64,000 nucleotides of DNA, taken from assembly GCF_000143415.4 (NCBI RefSeq), contig NW_003314296.1, forward strand, positions 849,645-913,644. The letters run 5' to 3'. This document shows, in pieces, positions 1 through 10,082 of this stretch. This stretch comes from Selaginella moellendorffii. Taxonomy: Eukaryota > Streptophyta > Lycopodiopsida > Selaginellales > Selaginellaceae. Every line of letters begins with the position of its first letter. Position 1 is the stretch's first letter. The position numbers and the translations under genes are program-made. The notes under the pieces are model-generated. The model worked only from the letters and a program-made list of their open reading frames with translations, was not told the DNA's origin and did no database searches.

Positions 1-163
1 CTTGTGAGGATCGAGCGAGTCGCGGCACTGCTTGATCGCTCTCGCAAAGCGCGATACTTCTTGCTTAGATCTACTCAAGGTCACAAACATGAGCTATAAG
101 AAAGTTCTCATTGTGATCTTAGATAAACTACCATCTCTCCAGGAAACCTTGCGAGAATGATCT

Positions 164-1177
164 TCATGGAATGTAGATCTTGTCCCCGGGATAGATCCTA
201 TCGGGATCGCTGGTAACGCTCATGTTGGCTTCGAAAACATCGTCCGGGGACAATCCATACTTGTTCGCGATAGAACTCATCGTATCACCTTCTTTCACCT
301 GGAGAGGAAGAGCTCAAGCTCACGAAGAAAACGATGTATAGGATACGAACCTCGTGATACTTGGACTTTTGTTTCTGGTGGCTCGTCCAGGCGAAAACTG
401 AGAGGAGGATCGTCGCGGCGGCAGTAGCAGCGACGACGAAGTATTTGCTTCGTCCCGTGTTCTTGGCTTGATCTTTCTTTTTGGAGCGATGATCGTCGTC
501 CTGTGGCACGATCCCGTCTTGATCGTCATCTTCGCGCGACAAAGACGAGGTGGAGGACGAAAGCTCCGAGTTTGCATCGCCATTTAGGAGATGGTGGTGA
601 GCGCTGGGAATGGAGGCACCGTTCTCTCGCTTGACGTCACTGATCTCTGAAAAGAGAAGAAGAAAAATCTAGAAAACCATCGTTTTTGGCTTTGCCATGG
701 AGCAAACCTTTGAGAAACCGAAGAACTAGACATATTTGTCCAACATCTCTTCCGGAAGGATCTTTCAGTGTGACCCACTGAACCGCGGTCCCGATCGAGA
801 TTAGATCACGGATGGGAACGAGAGATTTTCCCACTGGATGGCTGGAGTGATCATCCAGAAGTGTCACCTATGAAGATCAAGGAGATAGAAACACGAATAA
901 AAGGAGAAGAAGAGAACTTGTTACCGTGAGGCAAGAGTCCTCCGACGCCACATCCAGTCTAAACTCTGCTAGCCATTTGGAACTTAAGTTCTTGAGCGGC
1001 GCCGTTCTAGCCTAGAGAAAGAAATCCATCATCCAAAACTCTAGAGACGGATAAAAATAACCAGCATTTTACCTGTTCTTTGCCGATCTGTAGCAAAACA
1101 GAGGGCCGCGCATCGATCTTGACAGAGAGATTCCTTCCCTCCACCACGGATATATGAAGGTGCCCCAAGCACCGCAT
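164..1177 (-). CDS. C2 domain - transmembrane - LysM protein, five exons
   Basis: Exons read on the minus strand are 1177-1073, 1011-925, 867-708, 646-351 and 298-164. All introns are GT-AG and the phases close exactly to 783 nt (260 aa). Residues 1-117 form a C2-like beta sandwich beginning MRCLGHLHISVVEGRNL and including VTLLDDHS and VQWVTLKD. Residues 118-185 are a polar, Asp/Ser/Lys-rich linker. Residues 186-204 (YFVVAATAAATILLSVFAW) are a single membrane span. Residues 214-260 are one LysM repeat (YHEVKEGDTMSSIANKYGL, ending RIYPGDKIYIP) that runs to the stop. C2 domains bind membranes or proteins, often with calcium; LysM binds GlcNAc polymers. With no N-terminal signal, a type II anchor would put C2 in the cytosol and LysM outside or in a lumen. 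That topology is inferred. Canonical C2 calcium-binding Asp residues are not clearly complete. Intron lengths of 52 and 61 bp suit a lycophyte. Confidence 0.85.
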
Positions 1178-2150
1178 TTTCTTCGCGATGGAACGAGCCC
1201 TAAAACTGCCAGAGGCACTACAAGGACATTAACGGTCCAGATCTCGCCACGGCGAAGGAGTCCAACGGTATGGTTTTAAAGTTCTTTGATATATCTTTCT
1301 AATAATACTAAAATAATATGTGGTCAAAACTTTTGTTTATCTATGTGGTATAGTAATTGATATATTTATTTTTTCAATTAATATAAGCATTATTAAGGTA
1401 TTAATGAAAATGTATGACCTGTTTTAGTTCTTGTGGTGCCTGTCTAGAAGCATAGCATGGACATCTCAAATTAGTATAGAACATGACAAATTATTATTAT
1501 TATTTTGTTTAAGCTCTCTTTCTTCATTTGATAATGATGTATAATCTAAAATCCATTTTCTATTTATAAAAGGGTACTATTGTATGTTTTTGGCAGAATT
1601 GCACTATAGCCAAGTTGCCATCGCTGACATAATGTTAGTAATGCTATGTCCTACAGTCATGACATTATATCATCACCACAACACAACCAAGACCAAATCC
1701 ATATACTCCCCCTGATACCCCTTTTATTGTTACCTGGCCTTGCCAAGTTATCACTGAGGGCCTGCAAAGTAAATGCTAAAGCTAGAGTAACACCAAAACC
1801 ATCAACACTCTCTTTTATAAGTTTGGTGTGCTAAGATATGGTTTAATACTAATCTTATTTTTAAGATGAACTTTGCTATTTGTTTGGTTAGCAAGAGCTG
1901 GAGTATTTTCTTTTTTAGTGATAGACATGTGGATCAATGTATTTCAATTTCTTTCTGAATTGTGCTCTATAGTTTAAGCAAAAATGTTGGTTTTAATGTT
2001 TTATAATTACCATTATAAATTATAATTATCTCAAACAGAGAAAATGGTTATTTGTATTTGTTGTCCACCATACTTTATTTGGTGCTTTTGCCTCATATGC
2101 AACTATATTACAATCATTTTGTATAGTTAAAAATGTAAAAATAAGACAAT
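1178..2150. other. AT-rich intergenic stretch
   Basis: The first 100-200 bases should hold the promoter of the minus-strand C2-LysM gene. The rest lies 3' of the lectin gene. I see only AT-rich sequence with short TTA runs near 1490 and no convincing coding or repeat signal. Confidence 0.5.
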
Positions 2151-2933
2151 TTAAACAATATTGTTACTAGACCAAATTGCAATTTTTTTCTCAGTATATA
2201 AAACTAAATTTCCATCATTTTGAAGAATAATTAAACATTCACCAATATAATCTATTTTATTACTTGACTTCCATAATAAATACTTTCCAGAGTAAAGAGC
2301 AAGTTGACAATTAGATTCTAATATTAATAAATTTTTACGATTTGGGGATGTTATAAACTGGCCTTTGTAAAGATAATTATTTTTAAATCCAGCATTTAAA
2401 GTAGTTAAAGTAGTATCACAAATTTTGTAAGGAGAATAAGAGTTATTATATGTATTTATTTTATCAAAAGAAAACAAATAATATTGTTTTTGAATTAAAA
2501 TATATTCAAGTTGATATACTCTAGATGTAATTCGGCAACTATCAGAAGAAGCACTAACTATATCATCTCTATATTTATTCATTAAATTACTTATTGCATG
2601 CCTCATAGAAGTACCAGTAACATTTTTACTAATTGAAGATTGTCCAGATGAACAATATGGAGTTTCACCATCCATGCGTTGAAAAGTTATTAGAATATTA
2701 CCTCTATCACCAATATTAATAACTTGTATATCTTCATAATTTTTTGGATAATATGGAATTATTGAAGTAGAGATTCTATTATGTATTAATTGAATTCCCT
2801 CATCAATTATCATTCCAATTTCATTACGAGTTAAAGTGTTATTATTTCCAAATTCTACACTCACTTTCCTTTTTGCAGAAACAATTTTAAGAATGAAAAA
2901 ATACCATATAAAGTGTTTTCTTTTGTATGACAT
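2151..2933 (-). CDS. Secreted bulb-type lectin domain protein with uncharacterised N-terminal domain
   Basis: Uninterrupted 260-aa frame with an ATG start. Residues 1-20 (MSYKRKHFIWYFFILKIVSA) look like a signal peptide. Residues about 25-170 form a domain I do not recognise, with a strand-rich ILITFQRMDGETPYC segment followed by a helix (SMRHAISNLMNKYRDD). Residues about 185-260 are a bulb-type (GNA-related) lectin domain; the mannose-binding pattern QxDxNxVxY appears as LQNDGNLVLY, followed by IAIWSS. An earlier lectin repeat (ESNCQLALYSG) keeps the fold but not all binding residues. The same two-part layout recurs at 54.3-55.0 kb and 57.5-58.3 kb, and perhaps in the receptor-kinase ectodomain at 33.6-34.5 kb. 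Codon use is unusually AT-rich compared with neighbouring genes, so this may be a fast-evolving or rarely expressed family. A carbohydrate-binding role is inferred from the family. Confidence 0.75.
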   Translation of the reverse strand: MSYKRKHFIWYFFILKIVSAKRKVSVEFGNNNTLTRNEIGMIIDEGIQLIHNRISTSIIPYYPKNYEDIQVINIGDRGNILITFQRMDGETPYCSSGQSSISKNVTGTSMRHAISNLMNKYRDDIVSASSDSCRITSRVYQLEYILIQKQYYLFSFDKINTYNNSYSPYKICDTTLTTLNAGFKNNYLYKGQFITSPNRKNLLILESNCQLALYSGKYLLWKSSNKIDYIGECLIILQNDGNLVLYTEKKIAIWSSNNIV

Positions 2934-3482
2934 TTTTTATACAAGAGACTTCAATTCGTTTATTTACTCTTTTTTAATTTTTTCTACCAGATTACTCTTT
3001 TCTTGTTATATATAAAAAAATTGCTGTAAAATAACAAAAAAATATCTTTAAAATATTTTTTAAAATTAACTTTAAAAAAGTGTTCCTTTTGAAAATATTT
3101 AAACTTTTTTTTCTATTTTCTAGCTGATATAATGGTGTTTTCTATAGATGACAGTGTAGCTATTTATTAAAGTTTAAACCTAATACTTTACCAATAACTT
3201 GTTTGATTTTTCTTTCTATGAATTCACTTTTTTTTTTTTTTTATCATTTGACTCTTTCCATATGTTACGTCAATATACTTGGAGAAGTTAATTGATTAAA
3301 GGCAAATGCTTCCTTCCACTGGTATTGTAGGTCAAACACACGACTTCACTCCTTTATCTCTTTAGTCAAAAAAATATAGAAAAGAAGAACCTACAGCACA
3401 ACACTGAAAAGAAACAAGAGGATAGACAAGAAACAATGCTTTTAACCTTGACTCGGACTTTTCAGCACGGAGTTCAGTCCGA
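2934..3482. other. Intergenic, promoter side of the lectin gene
   Basis: Very AT-rich. A TATATA run near 3006-3018 lies about 80 bases upstream of the lectin ATG on the minus strand, and a poly-T tract sits at about 3229-3242. No coding signal was seen. The right end is the 3' flank of the RING-H2 gene. Confidence 0.4.
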
Positions 3483-4349
3483 TTACGGAAGAGAATCGCT
3501 TTGCTGCTGCCTGTTCCTTCGAAACGAAAAAACACGGCTACTCGACCACGAACGTCTCATCCTGCAATCCTCTGGCGACGACGACGACGATGGCAGCGAG
3601 GGATTTTGATCATCCGGGGGAGCACCAGCTCTCGAGAACCTCGCAAAGATCGATCGAAACAAGGGGCTCCCTTCCTCGAGACTGGAGCTCTTCTTCCTTA
3701 TCCCCGGTGTTACTACTCCTCCTGCGCGATCAGATCCTATAGTGGCATGATCTTCTAGAGGTGGAGAGGATCCATCTTCGATCACTTGGGCGGCTGCTGG
3801 ATCGATCGAGACAACGATCGCGGCCGGATCCTCAACCTGGGCTCGACACAGGGGGCAAACGTTGGAGTGGATCGAGAGCCAAGTATCGATGCACTCGACG
3901 TGGAAGCCATGGCCACACTTTGGAAGTATCTTGACGTCCTCGCCCTCTTGGAAATCGCCCAAGCACACCGCGCAGTCGGACGACACTCTCTTGCTCTTGG
4001 AGCTCTTGTAGACCGGGAGTCTCTGGATGAGCGATTTCGAGAGAGCGGGGGTCTGGATCAAGAGGGTCGGCTGCTGCTGCTGCTCTTCGGGATCGCGATC
4101 TTGTTGATGGTCTTGCGGAGGAGAATTCGACGTTTCTGGGATTTGGGGAGAGTCGCCAGTGATCCAGGATTTGTAGCAAGAGGCGAGGAGTCTGTAGTAG
4201 CTTACCAGCAAGAAGAGAATGACGAGGAGAGTGACTAGAGCAACCACAACCGGCGTGATGCTCACTGCTGCTGTTGCCATAGCGTTGTTGTTGTTGGAAA
4301 TGCGGTGACCATCTTTGTGATCTTCGTCTAGAACTCGAGCGTGATCCAT
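3483..4349 (-). CDS. ATL-family RING-H2 E3 ubiquitin ligase
   Basis: A single exon of 288 aa from the ATG at 4349-4347; the frame stays open 12 codons further upstream, but only through a GTG. A hydrophobic span at residues 31-52 is followed by the ATL 'GLD' signature LPVYKSSKSK (111-120). The RING-H2 finger is at 126-168: CAVC, EDVKILPKCGHGFHVECIDTWL, CPLC, with the conserved Pro before the seventh ligand and the Trp after the sixth. This is the C-C-C-H-H-C-C-C order of membrane-anchored ATL ligases, which transfer ubiquitin from E2 to substrates, often in defence or stress responses. The C-terminal 120 residues are low-complexity Ser/Pro-rich. Intronless structure is usual for ATLs. It is transcribed away from the eL39 gene, with 163 bp between the two ATGs. 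The substrate is unknown. Confidence 0.92.
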   Translation of the reverse strand: MDHARVLDEDHKDGHRISNNNNAMATAAVSITPVVVALVTLLVILFLLVSYYRLLASCYKSWITGDSPQIPETSNSPPQDHQQDRDPEEQQQQPTLLIQTPALSKSLIQRLPVYKSSKSKRVSSDCAVCLGDFQEGEDVKILPKCGHGFHVECIDTWLSIHSNVCPLCRAQVEDPAAIVVSIDPAAAQVIEDGSSPPLEDHATIGSDRAGGVVTPGIRKKSSSLEEGSPLFRSIFARFSRAGAPPDDQNPSLPSSSSSPEDCRMRRSWSSSRVFSFRRNRQQQSDSLP

Positions 4350-4512
4350 GGAGGAATGGACTCTTCCCCAAATCGGGGCTTCCACTCTTGGAACTTTTCT
4401 TCCACTCGGAGTAAAACTTTACCTTCGTATCGTCATCTAATAGACAAAGTTAACGGGATTTTAGGGTTCTTGGCTAGGGTTTTGGAGTGTCGCCGCCGCG
4501 AGTGCTGCCGCC
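4350..4512. promoter_or_regulatory. Bidirectional promoter with telo-boxes (ATL / eL39)
   Basis: Only 163 bases separate the ATGs of the minus-strand ATL gene and the plus-strand eL39 gene. Two telo-box-like motifs, TTTTAGGG at 4459-4466 and TAGGGTTTT at 4475-4483, sit 30-55 bases upstream of the eL39 ATG. Telo-boxes (AAACCCTAA on the other strand) are typical of plant ribosomal-protein promoters. A GCCGCCGCG stretch leads into the start codon. Confidence 0.65.
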
Positions 4513-4803
4513 ATGGTATGTATTCTCTGTTTCGCTTTCTCAGCGTGGCGCTGATCGATTCTCGCGCAGCCGTCGCACAAGACGTTCCGGATCAAGCAGA
4601 AGCTGGGGAAGAAGCTCCGCCAGAATCGCCCAATTCCTCACTGGATAAGAATGCGGACGAACAACACCATCCGGTAAAGCGCTTTAGATTTCTCATCTCC
4701 AAGAGAAAATTTCTCACTTATTTCTTTCTTTCGTTTCTCCTTCCGAATTTGCAGCTACAATGCGAAGAGGAGGCACTGGCGAAGGACCAAATTGGGTCTT
4801 TGA
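4513..4803 (+). CDS. RPL39: 60S ribosomal protein eL39 (RPL39), three exons
   Basis: Exon 1 is just the ATG (4513-4515), followed by GTATGT. Exon 2 is 4570-4673 and exon 3 is 4755-4803 (stop TGA 4801-4803). Joined length is 156 nt, giving 51 aa, exactly the family length. The product begins [17 protein letters not shown], has [16 protein letters not shown] in the middle and ends [15 protein letters not shown], an essentially canonical eukaryotic eL39. It is a small, highly basic protein lining the peptide exit tunnel of the large ribosomal subunit. Both introns are GT-AG (54 and 81 bp). A start codon split off by an intron is common in ribosomal-protein genes. The exons are too short to be found by open-frame length alone. 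Confidence 0.97.
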
Positions 4804-4989
4804 ATTCCAGTTCCAGTTCGATCGATCGATGGTAGTTCTTTTGAGATGAAATCTCTGTTAAGTCGAATCTTGGTAGGAGTTTTTGTTGATCCTTGAGGAA
4901 CTTCAGACCAAACAAAGAAATTTTAGTTTTCTAGTCCATAAGCGATGAGACTGGTTCGTGCATCTCGATGTGCTTCTATAAAACTTAGA

Positions 4990-5375
4990 TCAAAGCTCCA
5001 AGATCGAAGCTGCAGAGCTTAGCAGATTTCCATCACAAGAGCCTCAGTGAGATGTGGAGCGACGATGGTGGAGTTTGTGACGTTGAGGTGGGGGCTGGCA
5101 TGGAGTTTCTCCAGTGCTGGAGCAGTGAAGGGTGGATCTGGCGCAAGTTCTTTCGGGGCTACGAGCAGCAGCGGGAGTTTTTTGGAGGGAAAATGCAGTG
5201 CATTTGAGGTGCTGGAAGATCTTGGGAGTCACTTGGAAGCTCGATGCGGCCACTTTTGCGATCCTTGGATCAACAAAACTCTGATGGCAAATTGGAGTTT
5301 AAGGAGACGTTCCAGCAAATTTCCACATGCTTGCTGACAAAAATATGGATAAGGCTAATATGGATAAGGCTAGTA
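4990..5375 (+). pseudogene. Composite truncated copy of the PPR / METTL16-like locus
   Basis: Bases about 5047-5375 match the 3' part of the METTL16-like gene (19124-19570): CGATMV, RWGLAWSFSSAGAVK, SSSGS, LEVLxDLGxHLEAR all recur. The copy lacks the methyltransferase core, carries deletions and stops at 5335-5337. Immediately upstream, about 5010-5046 matches the 3' end of the neighbouring PPR gene (about 15985-16023), including agcctcagtgag. The copy therefore joins both ends of the 16.0-19.6 kb locus with about 3.1 kb removed. No start or promoter is evident, so it is probably non-functional. Confidence 0.85.
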
Positions 5376-5661
5376 GTGCAGCTCTTGGGAGCTTGAATAT
5401 AACATTTTTGTAAAGATCATTTGCTGCTGATAAATATAGTAAACTTAATAAATTGAATATGTAGTTTTTTTTTTCTAATTTGCTAAAAACTAAACATAAA
5501 CTTGTTTACATAAATTTTTTTTAAAAAAGAGCACCATTAAGAAAAAATAATTTCACTTTGTAAAGTTTGTAAATATAAAATAAATATATAAATAAATAAA
5601 TAAATATATATATATATATAGAGTAAAGTTTATATATGTATATACATATGTATATAAATGT
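5376..5661. other. AT-rich stretch with (TA)n tract
   Basis: Low-complexity A/T sequence. An AAATAAATA-rich segment and a TATATATATATATA tract (about 5605-5621) resemble the microsatellite-bearing part of the LTRs at 8280 and 10830, and probably mark the truncated left edge of the tandem LTR element. No gene was seen. Confidence 0.45.
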
Positions 5662-5666
5662 ATGAA

Positions 5667-6259
5667 TGTAAACTCTTGAGTTTGAATTTTCTGGGAAGTC
5701 ACCCAACCTAGTACTATTCAAACCCAAGGATGCTTAACCCTAAATATCCTAAAACCCTTAACCGATTGAAAAAAGGGGTGCACTCTTATTCATAGGCCCT
5801 TGCCCTCTATATTTAAACCCTTATGGATCGTCTCTTAAGTTGTTCCTTTTGGTTGTTTACAATCCACTATGCTTCCTTGTAAATTCACACCTTCATAAAT
5901 AGAAGCTAAAAGTTACAGCTCTCTCGAGAGCTCTGTTCTCTTGACACCTTACCCTTTGGGTCAAGCTCAGTAGGAGTAAACTGGACCAGCTAAATGTCAA
6001 TCAACATATGGTGTGATTCCCCTAGCCAACCAACAGAGTCGGATCCGAAACCTCTTTGATACCAAATGTAAACTCTTAAATTTGAATTTCCCAGGAGGTT
6101 ACCCAGCCTAATACTATTCAAACTCAATAATGTTTAACCCCAAATATCCCAAGACCCTTAACCGATTGGAAAAGGGGGTGCACTCTTGTTCATGGGCCCT
6201 TTCCCTCTATATTTGATCTTATGGATCGTCTTTCAAGTTGTTCTTTTTGGTTGCTTACA
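5667..6259 (-). mobile_element. Complete TRIM (miniature LTR retrotransposon)
   Basis: Two direct LTRs, 5667-5861 (195 bp) and 6067-6259 (193 bp), both start TGTAAACTC. They end GTTTACA (left copy) and GCTTACA (right copy); the left LTR has perfect 7-bp terminal inverted repeats. Only about 205 bp lies between them. The primer-binding site is at 6051-6064, read on the minus strand as TGGTATCAAAGAGG, close to the initiator-Met tRNA complement TGGTATCAGAG. It lies just inside the right LTR, so the element runs on the minus strand. A 5-bp target duplication ATGAA flanks it (5662-5666 and 6260-6264). It has no coding capacity, which fits a terminal-repeat retrotransposon in miniature mobilised in trans. 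It is inserted inside the left LTR of the element that continues rightwards. Confidence 0.9.
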
Positions 6260-6583
6260 ATGAACCGTCCATTTAGGAGTGAATTTAATCTATCCATTCT
6301 TGTATATAAGCAGGGGTATAAACCCCAATGAAGATACTTATTCCTATATCCCGAGCACTCACATTGGTGGAGGTGAGAGGCACTGCAATTTGTCCCTAAA
6401 GGCCAAAACTTTTTGGTAGTGTTTTGCTCTAGTGTTCGGGATCGTGTTTTTTTTATTCTTATTTCTTCATTCTCTTTTAGATCTAGATTTATATTAGCTT
6501 TTTGCAAGATTTAGAATTTTAACTATTGTTGTGCTTAGATTTGCTTTTTTCTTTTGATCTTCATTGCATTTTCTTCTTCTATA

Positions 6584-7981
6584 ATGCCACGTTGTTATCA
6601 ATCAAGGAGTATATCACTTGAGGCTATTAATGCTACTCTGTTGGATCGAATTTTTTGTGTTGTGGGGTGTGATCATATTGGTGTTGCACCCATCCTTGGT
6701 GTGTTGCCGTCTTCAGCTTTTGTGGGACATGATTACACGACTTGTCTTGTTCTCGGCGTTCTGCCATCTCTTGTTGATGTGGAGTATGATTGTGATATTG
6801 ATTGGCAAGCTATGGATGATGTAATTCAATTCTTGGAGAATGTTCGAGGATCAAGTTTATGGGAAGATGATGTGTACAAACTCGAGTGGATTCCAGAGTG
6901 TGATGATGAGCTTGATTATTATGGAGATAGCTTTGGAGATGAAATGAAAATTTCACGAAGTATGTGTCAATATTTCAATCTGCCATCTAATCCTTTCTTT
7001 TTCCCTTTTTCTTTTTCCCAACCTTTTCTTATTTCTCGGCCTGAGCCACTTGCTCATGTTCTTAGTATTTCCTCCTCATCTGCAGTGTTTTCTTCTCTTG
7101 ACACGTTGATCATTTGTGATTCTCATGATTCTCATTCTTAGTCTAGTGTTGAGTTGAATGCTTTCTGTCCTCATACTAATTTAGATGTTGAGTGTGTCCA
7201 TGAAGTTGAGAATCTTGATTTTGTTTCATTGGTAAAGTCTTTGAACAGTTTTGGTGTTGAGTATTCCCTTGTTCCAAGGGTTGAGTCACTTTGGCCAAAG
7301 TTTCAGGTTGAATGCATATCCCCACTTATGAGTGCCACTGAGAATCTTTACTTTACTATTACTGTTGAGGAATTTATATATTCCCTTGAGAGTGTGGATG
7401 TTATTATTGATTTTCCCATCTCAAGTGTTAAATTGTGTATTGAGGAGGTTGAGCGGTGTGAAATTTTTGCTTATATTGTGGTGGCCAAAGTATTTTATAA
7501 TAGGAAGTCCTTTATTTTTCAAGCTTTAAGCACATGTTCTTTTGATTTCCCCATTTCTATATTGTCAGTTATTGTAAATTCTTCTTCCGATGCTTCTTTA
7601 TCCACTTTTTCTTCTTCCATAATTGTTTTTCCTCAATTTTTCTTGTTTTCTCCTTTTTGCCCCGACATTTCAAACTTTTTTTTTTTCGGAGGAGGGGGTA
7701 GAGGGGATAGACGGGAGTCCAGCCTCGACGATGGAGTGAGGATGAGTGCATACGATAGTGGAGCGAGGACAAACAATATAGATTGTGGAGTGAGGACGAG
7801 TATATCAAATCTAAACGGAACATTTGGCCCCAACATAGTAAGGCTAAATGGATATGATAGTGGAGTGAGGCCAGACATAGATGGTGGAATGAGGACAAGC
7901 GTAATGAGTTTGAATAGAGCCAGTGCTTCAAAATTTTTTTTCCTTCAAAGAGGGGATAAAGAGAATGTAGAGGATGAATAG
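6584..7981 (+). pseudogene. Orphan ORF of the LTR element, interrupted by one in-frame TAG
   Basis: From the ATG at 6584 the frame is open to a TAG at 7139-7141 (185 codons). It resumes in the same frame for 279 codons to TAG/GTGAG at about 7981. The first half is acidic (DDELDYYGDSFGDEM) and the second is rich in Ser, Phe and Val. I recognise no domain and no zinc knuckle, protease, RT or integrase motif. A homologous but stop-riddled copy starts at 8647. The frame crosses the polypurine tract at 7688-7707, so its last 90 codons lie inside the LTR and are probably incidental. It may be a decayed gag-like or element-specific protein. Confidence 0.45.
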
Positions 7982-8433
7982 AGTGAGTCTGACCTCCCTA
8001 GTTCAAAATTATAGTTACATGGTTGGTTTGAGCATTTAGGAACTATATATGGAGTTACAATTAGTTCATCAAGGTTCCCTAGTCAATTAATGCTTAGGCC
8101 ATGGCTTTGAATTTTATTTCAATCATAATTATCAATAACTTTGTTGGTGGCTTTGTGGGAGCTTTAGATTTTTATGGTAGTTTATAATCACCCAGCAGAA
8201 ACTCCAAATATTCCACCTGACTTATTATCATCACCTTTTCATCTTCCAAAGGGAAGGATGGTATAAGGTTTATAAATACATATATATATTACCTTAGCTA
8301 GGTAATACACTAATTATAGTACTATAACATATGGATCATCCATTTAGGATTGAATTTAGTCCATCCATTCTTGTATAAAGTAGGGGTTTAAACCCCAATT
8401 AAGATATTTATTCCTATATCCCAAGTAGTCACA
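7708..8433 (+). repeat. Middle LTR of the tandem element
   Basis: It follows a 20-base polypurine tract, starts gacgggagtcc after a degraded TG, and ends near ccaagtagtcaca. It shares with the right LTR the blocks caaatattccacctgacttatta-like, gggaaggatgg, the AT-rich tract and the ccatttaggattgaattt block. Confidence 0.65.
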
Positions 8434-9658
8434 ATATATATTACATTAATTATAGTACTATAACATATAAAGTGACAAGGCTGGAGATCTAGCACCTCCA
8501 ACTATATCTATTGTTGTATATAAGTAAACTCATATTAGTGGACGTAAGAGGCATTGCAATTTGTTCCTAAAAAGTAAAGATTGTAGCATGTCCTAATGTA
8601 GCACATGCTCTTTCTTTTAATTTTCATTACATTCTGTTTTTCTACCATGCCACACTATCATCAATTAAGAAATATATCACTTAAGGCTATTGATAATACT
8701 TCATTGAATTGAGCTTTTGATGTTGTGGGGTGTGATCATATTAATGATACACCCATCTTTGATATATTGCTGTCTTCAATGTCTATGGGATATGATTATA
8801 TGACTTGTCTTATTCTCAGTGTTCTTCTACCATCTTTCATTAATGTGGAGCATGATTATGATATTGATTGGCAAGTTATAGATGATGCAATCTAGTTCTT
8901 TGAGAATGTTTAAGAATTGAGTTTATGGGAAGATGATGTTTATGAGCTCGAATATATTCCAGATTGTGATAAAGAGTTTGATTATTATAGAGATAGTTAT
9001 AGAGATAAATTAGAGATTTCATAGGATAGGTATCAATCCTTTAATCTACCATCTGATCCTTTCTTTTTACTTTCTACTCTTTCCCAACTTTTTCTTATTT
9101 CTTAGACTATCTCATGTTCTTAATATTCCTTCCTCATTTGCAATATTTCCTTTTCTTGGCACATTGATCAATTTTTACTCTCATGATTTTTATTTTCAAT
9201 CTAATATTGAGTTAAGTGTTTTCTATTCTACTAATACTGAATGTTAAGCATATATATGAAGTTGAGAATCTTATTTTTATTTCTTTTGGTGAAGTCTTTA
9301 ATCAATTCTAATATTAAGTATTCTCTTATTCCAAGTGTTGAGTCACTCTAACTAGAGTTTCAGATTGAGTGCATGCCTCTAGTTGTAAATGCTATTGAAA
9401 GCTTTTATTTTATCATTGCTACTGAAGGGTTTATATACTCCCTTGAGAGTGTAGATTTTTCTATTAATTTTCTTGTCTCAAGTGTTAAATTATGTGTTAA
9501 AGAGGTTGAGTGGTGTGAATCACTTATTTATCTCGTGCTAGCCAAAATATTTTATCACAATGTAATCTCATAAATTTGGACTTCCTAAGTTGTATTGAGG
9601 AAGTTGAGCAATGTGAATCTTTTACTCATTTTATGCTAATTGAAGTATTTTATCATAG

Positions 9659-9892
9659 TGTAAACTCCTGAGTTTAGACTTTTTGAAAGGTCACCCAGCT
9701 TAATACTATTCAAACCTAAAGACACTTAACTGATTAAAAAATGGGGTGCACTCTTATTCATGAACTCATTCCTTTTATATTTGAACCTTTATAGATCGTC
9801 TTTTAAATAGTTCTTTTTAATTGTTTACAATTCACCATGCTTCTCTAAAAGTTCTTTTTGAGTTATTCTTTTTTGTTATTTACACAATAGAT
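9659..9892 (-). mobile_element. Second, rearranged TRIM copy
   Basis: 9659-9829 matches the TRIM LTR at 5667-5861 from TGTAAACTCC to TTGTTTACA, including gggtgcactcttattcat. It is followed by the first bases of the TRIM interior (ttcaccatgcttc), then what looks like a second LTR end (ttattTACA near 9892). The primer-site half is missing. Flanks 'catag' and 'caatag' may be a decayed target duplication. Confidence 0.65.
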
Positions 9893-10082
9893 CTTTTTTT
9901 CATTAGGCTTTGAACATATTTCTTTCTTTTCTCCCATTTCTACTTTGAAAATTATTAAAAATTCCTCTTTTAATGCTTTTTTATCCACTTTTTTTTCTTC
10001 TATAATATTTCATCCTCCCTTTAACATTTTTTTTTTCTAACATTTAAAAATTTCTTATCTTCAAAGGAGGGGGTAGAGGGGA

